Below, one piece after another: positions 36,721 to 45,143 of a stretch of 64,000 bases of DNA (its first letter is position 1; every line of letters starts with the position of its first letter). The stretch is from Microbacterium sp. AK009 (GTDB lineage Bacteria; Actinomycetota; Actinomycetes; Actinomycetales; Microbacteriaceae), in NCBI RefSeq assembly GCF_013410955.1, contig NZ_JACCCG010000001.1, positions 541,605-605,604 on the forward strand, written 5' to 3'. Made by a program: the position numbers and the translations under genes. The notes under the pieces were generated by a model that did no database searches, was not told the DNA's origin, and saw only the letters and a program-made list of their open reading frames with translations.

Positions 36721-37121
36721 ACCGCCCCCCACACCAGCGGCAGCAGCACGACGCAGAGCGGAGCGAGGGGAGTCTGTGCGGCATCCTCCGCCGTGATCCA
36801 CCGCGCCTCGGCGATCTCGGCCCGGGGGGCCGCGTCGGCCGGATCGATCTCGAGTCGGAACGCGTCGGCGATCACGTCGTGGCCCGGTTCGTTGGCCGCG
36901 GCGGTGCGGAAGACCCCGAGCGGATGCAGCGACGCGGCCGTGACCGACAGGCCGAGTTCCTCGTGGAGCTCGCGGACGAGAGTCTCTGCGGGATTCTCAC
37001 CCGGTTCGGGCTTGCCCCCGGGGTTCATGAACAGCCGTGTGCCCGACTTGCGCACCAGGAGCGCGCGGCCCGCGGCATCCGTCACCACCCCCGCGCTCAC
37101 CCGGATCTCGCGCGGATTCAC
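36708..37121 (-). CDS. NUDIX hydrolase (MutT-like)
   Basis: Nucleoside-diphosphate-X hydrolase with a complete Nudix box GGKPEPGENPAETLVRELHEELGL at about residues 37-60. 137 residues from GTG 37121 (VNPREIRVSAGVV). The start overlaps the FAD-oxidase stop in GTGA fashion, so it is the last gene of a three-gene coupled operon. Its 3' end overlaps convergent nagB by 13 bp. Substrate unknown; MutT-like cleaning of oxidised nucleotides is one option. Confidence 0.88.
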   Translation of the reverse strand: MNPREIRVSAGVVTDAAGRALLVRKSGTRLFMNPGGKPEPGENPAETLVRELHEELGLSVTAASLHPLGVFRTAAANEPGHDVIADAFRLEIDPADAAPRAEIAEARWITAEDAAQTPLAPLCVVLLPLVWGAVYRP

Positions 37122-38491
37122 GCGAACACTTTGCCGGGGTTGAGGATGCCCTGCGGGTCGAAGACGCGGGTGATCTCGCGCTGGAGCCGCCACTGGTCGT
37201 CGCCGAGCTCATCGGCGAGCCAGCGGCGCTTGAGGACCCCGACACCGTGTTCGCCGGTGAGCGTGCCCCCGAGCCGGAGGGCGGCGCGGAACAGCTCGTC
37301 GGCGGCCGCCCACACCTCGGCGGGCACCTCACCCGGACCGGGGTAGATGAAGTTCGGGTGGAGGTTCCCGTCGCCCGCGTGGGCGACGGTGGGGATGGTC
37401 ATGCCGTACTCGCGCTCGATGCGCGCGATCTCGTCGAACATCGCCGGAAGGGCGCTGCGGGGCACCGAGACATCCTCGATCAGGGTGGTGCCGAGGCTCT
37501 CCATCGCCGGATGCATCGACCGGCGGATCGTCAGCAGCCTCTCGCCCTCCTCGGGATCGTGTGAGAGCGCGACGGTTCCGCCTGCGGCGGTGAGGACCGC
37601 GGCGATCTGCTCGGCCTCGGCGCGCGCGGCTGCCCCGTCGGTCTGGATGGTCAGCTGCGCGGCGCCGGGCGTCGGATGGGGAAGGTCGAGGAGGGCGTGG
37701 ACGGCCGCCAGGGACGCGGCATCCATCAGCTCCATGATCGCGGGCTGGATGCCCGCCGCCGTCACCGCCGCGGAACCGCCGGCGGCCGCGCGCACGGTGG
37801 GGAAGGTCGCCGCGATCGTGCAGATCTCCCCGACGGCGAGGCGGCGGAGCTTCAGCGTGGCCCCCACGATCACGCCGAGGGTGCCCTCCGAGCCGATGAA
37901 GAGCGAGGTGAGGTCGAGGCCCGTGACCCCCTTGACGGTACGGTGCCCGAGGGAGAGCAGGCGGCCGTCGGCGAGGACGACCTCGAGGCCGAGCACCGCG
38001 TCACGGACGACGCCGTACTTCGCGCAGAGGAGGCCGCCGGCACCGGTGGCGATGTTGCCGCCGACGGTCGAGATGGCCCGGCTCGCCGGGTCGGGAGCCC
38101 ACCACAGGCCGTACGGGGCGAGGGCGGCGTTCAGATCGGCGTTGAGGATGCCGGGCTCGACGACCGCCGTCAGGTCGTCGGCGCGCACCTCCAGGAGGCG
38201 GTCCATCCCGCGGACCGAGAGAGCGATCTCACCTGGCCCGGCGTTCGCGCCGCCGGCGAGGCCGGTGCGCGCCCCCTGGGTGACGACGGGGGTTGCGGTC
38301 TGGCTTGCGATGCGGAGGGTGGTCTGCACATCGGCGACATCGCGCGCGTGGACGACGGCCAGGGGCGGTCCGGCGGCGGCGTGGCCGGACTTGTCGGCGC
38401 GTGCAGCCTCGCGAGCGGCGTCGGAGACGTCGACGCGATCGCCGAGCGCGGCGCGGAGCGCGTCGAGCGCTGCGCCGGCGTCCGCGGTCAC
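37118..38491 (-). CDS. FAD-binding oxidase, GlcD / D-lactate dehydrogenase family
   Basis: Vanillyl-alcohol-oxidase-type flavoenzyme related to glycolate oxidase GlcD and D-lactate/D-2-hydroxyglutarate dehydrogenases. PP-loop FAD domain (about residues 45-220) with VVTQGARTGLAGGAN and the DPASRAISTVGGNIATGAGG stretch, then a C-terminal FAD-linked oxidase domain with VAHAGDGNLHPNF and TGEHGVGVLKRRWL (metal/substrate residues). 457 residues. GTG 38491 overlaps the stop of the upstream membrane-protein gene (GTGA). The 2-hydroxyacid substrate is not determinable here. Confidence 0.9.
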   Translation of the reverse strand: MTADAGAALDALRAALGDRVDVSDAAREAARADKSGHAAAGPPLAVVHARDVADVQTTLRIASQTATPVVTQGARTGLAGGANAGPGEIALSVRGMDRLLEVRADDLTAVVEPGILNADLNAALAPYGLWWAPDPASRAISTVGGNIATGAGGLLCAKYGVVRDAVLGLEVVLADGRLLSLGHRTVKGVTGLDLTSLFIGSEGTLGVIVGATLKLRRLAVGEICTIAATFPTVRAAAGGSAAVTAAGIQPAIMELMDAASLAAVHALLDLPHPTPGAAQLTIQTDGAAARAEAEQIAAVLTAAGGTVALSHDPEEGERLLTIRRSMHPAMESLGTTLIEDVSVPRSALPAMFDEIARIEREYGMTIPTVAHAGDGNLHPNFIYPGPGEVPAEVWAAADELFRAALRLGGTLTGEHGVGVLKRRWLADELGDDQWRLQREITRVFDPQGILNPGKVFA

Positions 38492-38895
38492 GACGACAGC
38501 TGCCGCCGGCCGGCGAACACCCCGGCGGTGACGGCGATGATGCCGAAGCCGATGCCGACCCAGACCGCGCCGAGGTCCCACCAGGCGAGGACGGCCGCGG
38601 CGTAGACGAGCAGCTCGACGAACGCCCGGACGAACGGATGCACCGCGAAGACCGCGCGGGGGGAGACGAACAGCGCCCAGATGAGGATCGCGATCACCGG
38701 GGCGCCGATGCCGGCCACGATGTTCCAGGGGAGGGGCCAGGCGACGAAGCCCCAGAAGGCCAGCGAGACGAAGGCGAACAGCTCGCACACGAAGGCGAGG
38801 ATGTCGATTCCCGACAGCGGCGCCCGGGTGCCGGCGGGACGCCCCTCTTCCGGAGCCTGCGGCTGCTGCGGTACGACGTTCGGTGTCTCGGACAC
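38488..38895 (-). CDS. YrdB-like (DUF2568) four-helix membrane protein
   Basis: 135-residue protein: 30-residue Pro/Gln-rich cytosolic head, then four hydrophobic helices (LAFVCELFAFVSLAFWGFVAW, IVAGIGAPVIAILIWALFV, FVELLVYAAAVLAWW, WVGIGFGIIAVTAGVFAG). Matches the YrdB/DUF2568 pattern; function unknown. First gene of the coupled YrdB-oxidase-NUDIX operon. GTG start at 38895 with TAAACT 7 nt upstream and no Shine-Dalgarno: leaderless. Confidence 0.8.
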   Translation of the reverse strand: MSETPNVVPQQPQAPEEGRPAGTRAPLSGIDILAFVCELFAFVSLAFWGFVAWPLPWNIVAGIGAPVIAILIWALFVSPRAVFAVHPFVRAFVELLVYAAAVLAWWDLGAVWVGIGFGIIAVTAGVFAGRRQLSS

Positions 38896-38902
38896 GCGGG
38901 CA

Positions 38903-38908
38903 AGTTTA
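38903..38908 (-). promoter_or_regulatory. -10 hexamer of a leaderless promoter (YrdB-oxidase-NUDIX operon)
   Basis: TAAACT on the minus strand ends 7 nt before GTG 38895; no ribosome binding site is seen. Confidence 0.5.
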
Positions 38909-38958
38909 CCCGCCGCCCGCCGGCGCAGCGCGCGGGCCGAGGAGCGCGGACGGCGCGG

Positions 38959-40782
38959 TCAGGACTCACCCCGGACGATCGCACGGATCATCTCGGTCGG
39001 CAGCTTGGGCACGCGGTTCTCGTCGACGAGCCCGTTGGCCTCTTGGAGCGTGTCCGTCAGCTGCGTGTAGCAGTACCCCCCGAGCACCTTGCTGGCCTGC
39101 AACGCTCCGAAGACGCCGCGCAGGCGGCGTTCGAAGTCGTCCGACGATTCGGCGACGGCGTATCCCCAGGTGTCGATCTCCGCGTCCGGCGCATAGGTGA
39201 CGCCGCCGAACTCGCTGACGACGACAGGCGCCGAGGAAAGGAGCGGCGCTTCGCCCTCGGCGAGGAGGGTCATCCGACGTCCGGCCGGCCCGATGCCGGT
39301 GATCGTCGCGGTGACGGCGTCCGCATCGCGGTAGGAGGCGGACAGGATCTCGGGGTCGTTCTCGTAGTCGTGAACGGTCAGGAGCGAGGAGTCGGTGTGC
39401 TCCCAGCCGTCGTTGGAGATGACCGGGCGTGTGCTGTCGAGCGCTCTGGTCAGGTGGAACAGAGCGCGGACGAAGTCGCGCTGGCGGGGATCGTGTGCCA
39501 CCTGCTGCACACCCCAGCTCTCGTTCACCGGGACCCAGGCGACGACGGAAGGGTGAGAGCGGTCCCTGGCGATCGCCTCGGTCCATTCCCTGCTCAGTCG
39601 CGACACCGACGTCGTCGAGAAGCGATAGGCGCTCGGCAGCTCCTCCCAGACCATCAGCCCGAGTCGATCCGCCCAGTACAGGAACCGCGGGTCCTCGATC
39701 TTCTGATGCACGCGAGCGGTGGTGAAGCCGAGGTCTTTGATGAGCTGGACCTCCTCGCGGAGGGCCGCGGCGTGGGGGGCAGCCAGGTGGGACTGCGGCC
39801 AGTATCCCTGTTCGAGCACGGCCACGATGGGGGTCGGTCGATCGTTCAGGAGGAAGCGCGCGCCATCGACCGCGACGCTGCGCATCCCGAAATAGGAGGC
39901 CACCGTGTCGCCCGCACCGGCTGGCGTGCGGACCGTGAGGTGCGCGTCGACCAGGCGCGGATGCTCGGGCGTCCACAACAGGGTTTCGTATCCCTGCCCG
40001 TTCGTCAGCGACGGCAGCGGGATGACGACGCGGGAGCGGGGTTCGCTCACCGACGTGCTGATGCGCGCGAGCGCCGCGCTCTCGAAGGACAGGACGATGT
40101 CGATCTCGACGCCGACGGGAGGTCGGCGATTCACTTCGATGTCGGCGCTCACGGTGCCGGCCGCCAGGTTGGTCTCCCAGGCCAGATGTGTCACGTGGAG
40201 GGTGGGAACGGTCTCGAGCCAGACGGTCTGCCAGATGCCGGTCGTGCGGTGGTACCAGATGACGTGCGGGTCGGCGAGCCAATCCTGCTTGCCGCGCGGT
40301 TGCTCGAGGTCGCCGGGATCGTCTTCGGCGCGCACCACGATCTCGAAGGGGCCGTGCTTTGCTGCTGCGGTGGCGTCGAGGGTGAAGGGCGTGTGACCGC
40401 CCTCATGCGTTCCGAGCAGGTGTCCGTCGGCCCAGACCGAGGCGCGGTAGTCGACGGCGCCGAAGTGGATGAGCAGGCGCTCACCCTCTTTCCATGCGGC
40501 GGCGGCGAGGTCCTCCTCGGTGATGTCGCGGCGGTACCACACCACCGGATGGTGGCCGGTGTCGCCGATTCCCGACAGAGCGGATTCGGGCGGGTAGGGA
40601 ACGGTGATGGTCTGGGACGTCGACCGGCCGGGCGCGCTCCAGCACTCGGTCAGACCGGTGTCGGCGTCGTCGTACTCGAATCCCCACGCACCGTCGAGAC
40701 TGTGCCACGCCGGGCGGGTCAGCTGCGGTCGCGGGTAGGTGCCGTCCTGGCGGCTCGGTCGGGAGAAGACGTCTTCGGCCAT
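38959..40782 (-). CDS. Glycoside hydrolase family 2 enzyme (beta-galactosidase/mannosidase-like)
   Basis: Cytosolic GH2 with the usual order: sugar-binding jelly roll (about residues 10-190; PYPPESALSGIG, VWYRRDI, FGAVDYRASVWADGHLLGTHEGGHTPF), immunoglobulin-like domain, and TIM barrel (from about 300). Acid/base Glu in WVPVNES and nucleophile Glu in VVSEFGG. 607 residues, a compact GH2 length. No signal peptide. A LacI-type operator (40802-40817) lies 20 nt before the ATG and matches the one in front of the divergent importer. Specificity is open: beta-galactoside, beta-glucuronide, arabinopyranoside or galactofuranoside hydrolysis are all possible for this subgroup. Confidence 0.9.
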   Translation of the reverse strand: MAEDVFSRPSRQDGTYPRPQLTRPAWHSLDGAWGFEYDDADTGLTECWSAPGRSTSQTITVPYPPESALSGIGDTGHHPVVWYRRDITEEDLAAAAWKEGERLLIHFGAVDYRASVWADGHLLGTHEGGHTPFTLDATAAAKHGPFEIVVRAEDDPGDLEQPRGKQDWLADPHVIWYHRTTGIWQTVWLETVPTLHVTHLAWETNLAAGTVSADIEVNRRPPVGVEIDIVLSFESAALARISTSVSEPRSRVVIPLPSLTNGQGYETLLWTPEHPRLVDAHLTVRTPAGAGDTVASYFGMRSVAVDGARFLLNDRPTPIVAVLEQGYWPQSHLAAPHAAALREEVQLIKDLGFTTARVHQKIEDPRFLYWADRLGLMVWEELPSAYRFSTTSVSRLSREWTEAIARDRSHPSVVAWVPVNESWGVQQVAHDPRQRDFVRALFHLTRALDSTRPVISNDGWEHTDSSLLTVHDYENDPEILSASYRDADAVTATITGIGPAGRRMTLLAEGEAPLLSSAPVVVSEFGGVTYAPDAEIDTWGYAVAESSDDFERRLRGVFGALQASKVLGGYCYTQLTDTLQEANGLVDENRVPKLPTEMIRAIVRGES

Positions 40783-40801
40783 GACGACATCATGACGTAG
40801 G

Positions 40802-40817
40802 TTTTCAGCGCTGTAAA
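40802..40817. promoter_or_regulatory. LacI-type operator before the GH2 gene
   Basis: TTTTCAGCGCTGTAAA, a near-palindrome sharing the CAGCGCTGTA core with 41891-41906. It lies between the LacI gene's 3' end and the GH2 start. Confidence 0.7.
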
Positions 40818-40824
40818 GCGCGCC

Positions 40825-41832
40825 TCAGGCCGGCGTCGACTCGCGTACGGAGAGGGAGTGGGGAACGATGCGATGGCGACCGACGCCCTTGTGCCCCTCG
40901 ATCCGTTCGGACAGCAGCGCGAGCGCCGTCTGCGCCAGGGCGCGCTTGTCCGGCGCGATCGAGGTCAGGGCGGGGGAGCTGTAGCTCGCCAGGTGGGTGT
41001 CGTCCCACCCGACGACGGCGACGTCAGCAGGAACGGCGCGCCCGGCCGTCGCGAGGGCCTTGAGAGCGCCGATCGCGAACTTGTCGTCTCGGCAGAGCAC
41101 GGCGTCGAAGTCCACACCGCGGTCGATGGCGCGAAGGAGCGCATCCCGGCTGTCCTCGATGGAGAACCCGTCGACCGGGAGGATGAGATCCGGGCGGGGA
41201 GTGAGCCCCGCGGCGATGAGCCGATCCTGGTAGCCGAGCAGTCTCTGGCCGGTGGACCCGGTGATGTCGTCCCGGACCGTACCCAGGAACGCGATCCGCT
41301 TCCGACCGGCGCTGAGGAGCAGGTCCACCCCGTCGGCGGCGGCGGCGACGTTGTCGATCATGACGTGGTCGGTCGTGACAGGCATCGCGGCCTCTCCCAG
41401 CAGAACGAGCGGCACGTCCGGCGCCAGCCGCGCGATCTCCAACGTCCCCATCTGGACGGGATGGAAGATCACCCCGTCGACCAGACCCGCCTCGCGATCG
41501 TGCAGAACGGCGCGCTCTGCCGATGCGTCGCTGAGGGTCTGCTCGAAGATGACCCGATAGCCGAGCCCCGTGGCCTCCTCGGCGATCCGGCGCGAGAGCT
41601 CCGAGAAGTAAGGATGGTCGATCTCGGGTATGGCGAGGGCGATCATCCCGGTGCGCCCGGTCGCGAGACGCCGCGCGGTCAGATTCGGCCGATACCCGAG
41701 CTCGTCGATGGCTGCCTGCACGCGGGCGCGCAGTGCCGGCGCGACGTGCGGGTAGTCGTGGATGACGTTGGAGACGGTCTTCATGGACACGCCGGCGCGC
41801 TCGGCCACATCGATCAGACGAACTCGCCGCAT
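40825..41832 (-). CDS. LacI-family transcriptional regulator (GH2/GH43 regulon)
   Basis: Classic LacI protein: helix-turn-helix VRLIDVAERAGVSMKTVSNVIHDYPHVAPALRARVQAAI (residues 4-42), hinge NLTARRLATGRTG, and a sugar-binding domain with VDGVIFHP, GRKRIAFLGT and VVGWDDTHLASYSSPALTSI. 335 residues; ATG 41832 has GGAGG upstream. Flanked by matching operators on both sides, so it most likely represses itself, GH2 and the divergent importer/GH43 operon. Confidence 0.93.
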   Translation of the reverse strand: MRRVRLIDVAERAGVSMKTVSNVIHDYPHVAPALRARVQAAIDELGYRPNLTARRLATGRTGMIALAIPEIDHPYFSELSRRIAEEATGLGYRVIFEQTLSDASAERAVLHDREAGLVDGVIFHPVQMGTLEIARLAPDVPLVLLGEAAMPVTTDHVMIDNVAAAADGVDLLLSAGRKRIAFLGTVRDDITGSTGQRLLGYQDRLIAAGLTPRPDLILPVDGFSIEDSRDALLRAIDRGVDFDAVLCRDDKFAIGALKALATAGRAVPADVAVVGWDDTHLASYSSPALTSIAPDKRALAQTALALLSERIEGHKGVGRHRIVPHSLSVRESTPA

Positions 41833-41890
41833 GGGGCCTCCTTCGTCGCCATCCTAGGGTCCGACCTTCGTCGTCGCTCTAGCGGAATGG

Positions 41891-41906
41891 TTTACAGCGC
41901 TGTACA
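41891..41906. promoter_or_regulatory. LacI-type operator between the regulator and the importer operon
   Basis: TTTACAGCGCTGTACA with the perfect 12-bp palindrome TACAGCGCTGTA at 41893-41904, in the 136-bp divergent promoter region. Same core as the site at 40802-40817. Confidence 0.8.
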
Positions 41907-41968
41907 GTAGCTCGTAACGTGGCGATCACAGCTGAGCCGCGCAATGCGTTTTCAACGAGGAGGACTCC

Positions 41969-43276
41969 ATGACTAGGCCACATCGACGGGCACGGGGCCG
42001 GGCGCTGCTCGCCGCCTCGGCGACCCTCGCGACCGCGCTGGTGTTGAGCGCCTGCGGCGGCGGCGGCGCGCCGTCCACGGGCGGGGAATTCACCGGCGAG
42101 TACGACGGGCCGGAGGTGACCCTCTCGTTCTGGAACGGCTTCACCGGCGGTGACGGACCGTTCATGCAGCAGATGGTCGACCAGTTCAACGAGGAGCACG
42201 ACAACATCACCGTCGAGTCCAACACGATGCAGTGGGCCGACTTCTACCAGCGCCTTCCTGCGGCGGTGACGGCCGGCGAAGGCCCCGACGTCGGCGTGAT
42301 GCACTTCGACCAGCTCGGGTCGAACGCCGCGCGACAGGTCATCCTCCCCCTGGACGACATGGTCGACGAGCTCGGGCTCAGCGGCGACGACTTCACCGAG
42401 ACGGTGTGGGAGGCCGGCGAGTACGACGGCCAGCGTTACGGGATCCCCCTGGATGTGCACTCGCTGGCGATGTACTACAACACCGAGCACTTCGCTGCGG
42501 CGGGCATCACCGAGGCGCCCACCGATGAGGCGTCGTTCATGGCTGCACTCGATGCGCTCAAGGCTGCCGGGTACGACACCCCGTTCTGGATGCCCGCACG
42601 GTGGCCCGGACACCTCATGTTCATGACCCTCGACTGGCAGTTCGGTGGCGAGCCCTATGCGCAGGACGGGTCGGAGGCGACCTTCGCCGACGAGTCGGGC
42701 GTGCAGGCGCTGGAGTGGATGCGCGGCATCGTGGACGAGGGGTACAGCCCCGAGGATGTCGCGATCGATGCGCAGTATGTGGCCTTCAAGAACGGCGAGA
42801 CGTCCATCACGTGGGATGGCATCTGGCAGTTCAACGACCTCGAAGAGTCGGGCCTGCCGTACGCCGGCGCTCCCGTCCCGAACATCGGCGGCCAGGAGTC
42901 CACGTGGGCATCCTCGCACCAGTTCTTCCTTCCCCGTCAGGATGACGAGAACCGCATGAACGCGGCCAAGGTCTTCATCGCGTGGATGAGCGAGCACTCC
43001 GAGGATTGGGCGGGAGCGGCGATGATCCCCGCCCGTCAGTCGGTCCTCGACGACGGCGCGCTGGAGGGAATGCCGCAGGCGCCGATCGCCGACGCGCTGG
43101 ACAGCATGCGCTTCACGCCCACGGCGCCCGGAATCGGAACGGTGACGACCGAGACGCTGGAGGTCGCCGTCGCCGACGGCGTCTTGGGCGCCGGCGAGCC
43201 GGCCGCGGTGCTCGAAGAGGCACAGGGCCGCGCCACGCAGCTCATGGAAGAGAACCTGGCCACCTTCGGGCAATGA
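41969..43276 (+). CDS. Sugar ABC transporter substrate-binding lipoprotein (GH43 operon)
   Basis: CUT1 binding protein with an Arg-rich signal peptide, lipobox LSAC (Cys29) and mature region VTLSFWNGFTGGDGPFMQQMVDQFNEEH. Later GIPLDVHSLAMYYN and WDGIWQFND are typical of family 1 binding proteins. 435 residues. GAGGAGG lies upstream of ATG 41969. First gene of a LacI-controlled unit of binding protein, two permeases and a GH43 lipoprotein, each overlapping the next by 4 nt. Confidence 0.93.
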   Translation: MTRPHRRARGRALLAASATLATALVLSACGGGGAPSTGGEFTGEYDGPEVTLSFWNGFTGGDGPFMQQMVDQFNEEHDNITVESNTMQWADFYQRLPAAVTAGEGPDVGVMHFDQLGSNAARQVILPLDDMVDELGLSGDDFTETVWEAGEYDGQRYGIPLDVHSLAMYYNTEHFAAAGITEAPTDEASFMAALDALKAAGYDTPFWMPARWPGHLMFMTLDWQFGGEPYAQDGSEATFADESGVQALEWMRGIVDEGYSPEDVAIDAQYVAFKNGETSITWDGIWQFNDLEESGLPYAGAPVPNIGGQESTWASSHQFFLPRQDDENRMNAAKVFIAWMSEHSEDWAGAAMIPARQSVLDDGALEGMPQAPIADALDSMRFTPTAPGIGTVTTETLEVAVADGVLGAGEPAAVLEEAQGRATQLMEENLATFGQ

Positions 43277-44232
43277 GCCAGACGACCCTTCCCACCAGCG
43301 CGGGTGCGCTCGCTTCGGCGAGCGCGCCCGCGCGGCGGCTGCGCGATCACGGTCCGGCAACGCCGTGGCTGTTCCTCGCCCCCTACCTCCTGCTGTTCAC
43401 GGGGTTCGTCATCATCCCGGTGGTGCTCGGCCTCTGGATGAGCCTGCACCAGTGGGATTACACGCTCCCGTTGAAGCCCTTCGTGGGTCTGGACAACTAC
43501 GTCGACCTGTTCACACCGGGCTCGACCACGTCGGGCATCTTCTGGCAGGCGATGCAGGCCACCGCGATCTTCACCGTCGCGAGCGTGCCCTTCCTGCTGG
43601 TCATTCCGCTGCTGGTCGCCCTGCTGATGAACGCGAAGTTCCCGGGACGCAACTTCTTCCGCGCGGTGTACTTCGCGCCCTACGTCCTGGGCGTCGCCGT
43701 GGTGGCGGTGCTGTGGCGGTACCTGCTCGACAACAACATCGGGCTGGTCAACTACTACCTCGGGGTGCTCGGGCTCCCCGATGACACCGCCTGGCTGACC
43801 TCCACGCCTGCGGCCTGGGTCGCCCTCGTCGGCGTCACGGTGTGGTGGACGCTGGGATTCAACGCCATCATCTACCTCGCGGCCCTCCAGGACATCCCCG
43901 CCGAGCTCTACGAAGCAGCGCGGATGGACGGCGCGGGCCGCTGGCAGCAGTTCCGTAACGTGACCCTGCCGGGGCTGCGACCCATCCTGACCTTCGTGAC
44001 CATCAACACCCTCATCGCCTCGGCGAACATGTTCGGCCAATCCTATCTGATGACCCAGGGCGGGCCGGGGCGCGAGACGCGGACGGCGATCTATCAGATC
44101 GCCGAAACCGGTCTTCGCAACTTCCAGATGGGGGATGCCGCAGCGATGAGCTACATCCTGACGCTCTTCCTCATCGGATTGAGCGTCGTGGTGTTCTGGC
44201 TGTTCCGCGAGCGCAAGGGAGCGCGCACATGA
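43273..44232 (+). CDS. Sugar ABC transporter permease, MalF type (GH43 operon)
   Basis: 319-residue permease from ATG 43273, overlapping the binding-protein stop (ATGA). Helix 1 WLFLAPYLLLFTGFVIIPVVLGLWMSLHQWDY; EAA loop YEAARMDGAGRWQQFRNVTLPGLRP. In-frame sequence upstream of 43273 is the shadow of the binding protein. No accompanying ATPase. Confidence 0.93.
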   Translation: MSQTTLPTSAGALASASAPARRLRDHGPATPWLFLAPYLLLFTGFVIIPVVLGLWMSLHQWDYTLPLKPFVGLDNYVDLFTPGSTTSGIFWQAMQATAIFTVASVPFLLVIPLLVALLMNAKFPGRNFFRAVYFAPYVLGVAVVAVLWRYLLDNNIGLVNYYLGVLGLPDDTAWLTSTPAAWVALVGVTVWWTLGFNAIIYLAALQDIPAELYEAARMDGAGRWQQFRNVTLPGLRPILTFVTINTLIASANMFGQSYLMTQGGPGRETRTAIYQIAETGLRNFQMGDAAAMSYILTLFLIGLSVVVFWLFRERKGART

Positions 44233-45143
44233 CCACCGTCCGATCCGCGCCCGCGGGCGCGGCAGCCGTTCCCTCGAAACCCGGGGAGGCCATCCCGAAG
44301 CGGCGCAAAGCGAGCGCAGGACAGCGAGTCCGCGGCATCCTCCGACTGATCGCGCTCGTCGCGATCGCGCTGGTGTTCATCAGCCCTCTCGTGTTCATGC
44401 TGGTGACCTCGTTCAAGACGCGTGCGGATGCCACCAGCGTGCCGCCCAGCTGGATCCCCGAGGAGTGGACCCTCCAGGCGTACCAGACGATCCTCGGCTC
44501 GGCGTCGACGCCGGTGTTCACGTGGTTCGTGAACAGCGTCACCGCGGCGGTGGCGAATTCCGTCCTCGTCGTCATCACCGCCTCGCTGGCCGCTTACCCC
44601 TTGGCGCGCATGCAGTTCCGCGGCAAGAACCTGGTCTTCGGCGCGATCATCGCGACGCTCCTTGTACCGCCCGTCATCCTCGTCATCCCGAACTACCTCA
44701 TCGTCAGTGAGCTGGGCTGGCTGAACTCCCTGGTCGCGGTGATCGTACCGACGGCCGCCGGGGCGTTCGGGGTGTTCCTGATGAGGCAGTTCTTCCTCTC
44801 CATTCCGGTGGAGCTCGAAGAGGCGGCGCGCCTGGACGGCGCGAACCGGTTCCGCACCTTCGTCAGTGTGATCCTGCCTCTGGCCAAGCCGGCGCTCGCC
44901 ACTCTCGGGCTCCTGGCGCTCCTGACGAACTGGAACGACTTCCTCTGGCCGGTCTACGTCCTCTTCAGCCCCGAGGTGCAGACGCTGCCCGCCGGTCTAT
45001 CGACCCTGCAGTCGGCCAACGCGGTGCGATACGACCTGCTCATGGCGGGCGCGGTCATCGCCAGCGCCCCGGTCGTGCTGCTCTTCGTGGCGTTGCAGCG
45101 CTTCATCGTCGAGGGCGTGTCTCAGTCGGGGATCAAGGGATGA
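44229..45143 (+). CDS. Sugar ABC transporter permease, MalG type (GH43 operon)
   Basis: 304-residue permease with a 40-residue basic cytosolic N-terminus, helix FISPLVFMLVTSFKTRADA and EAA loop LEEAARLDGANRFRTFVSVILPLAKP. ATG 44229 overlaps the MalF-type stop, and its own stop overlaps the GH43 gene. Completes an importer that must borrow an ATPase encoded elsewhere. Confidence 0.93.
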   Translation: MTTVRSAPAGAAAVPSKPGEAIPKRRKASAGQRVRGILRLIALVAIALVFISPLVFMLVTSFKTRADATSVPPSWIPEEWTLQAYQTILGSASTPVFTWFVNSVTAAVANSVLVVITASLAAYPLARMQFRGKNLVFGAIIATLLVPPVILVIPNYLIVSELGWLNSLVAVIVPTAAGAFGVFLMRQFFLSIPVELEEAARLDGANRFRTFVSVILPLAKPALATLGLLALLTNWNDFLWPVYVLFSPEVQTLPAGLSTLQSANAVRYDLLMAGAVIASAPVVLLFVALQRFIVEGVSQSGIKG

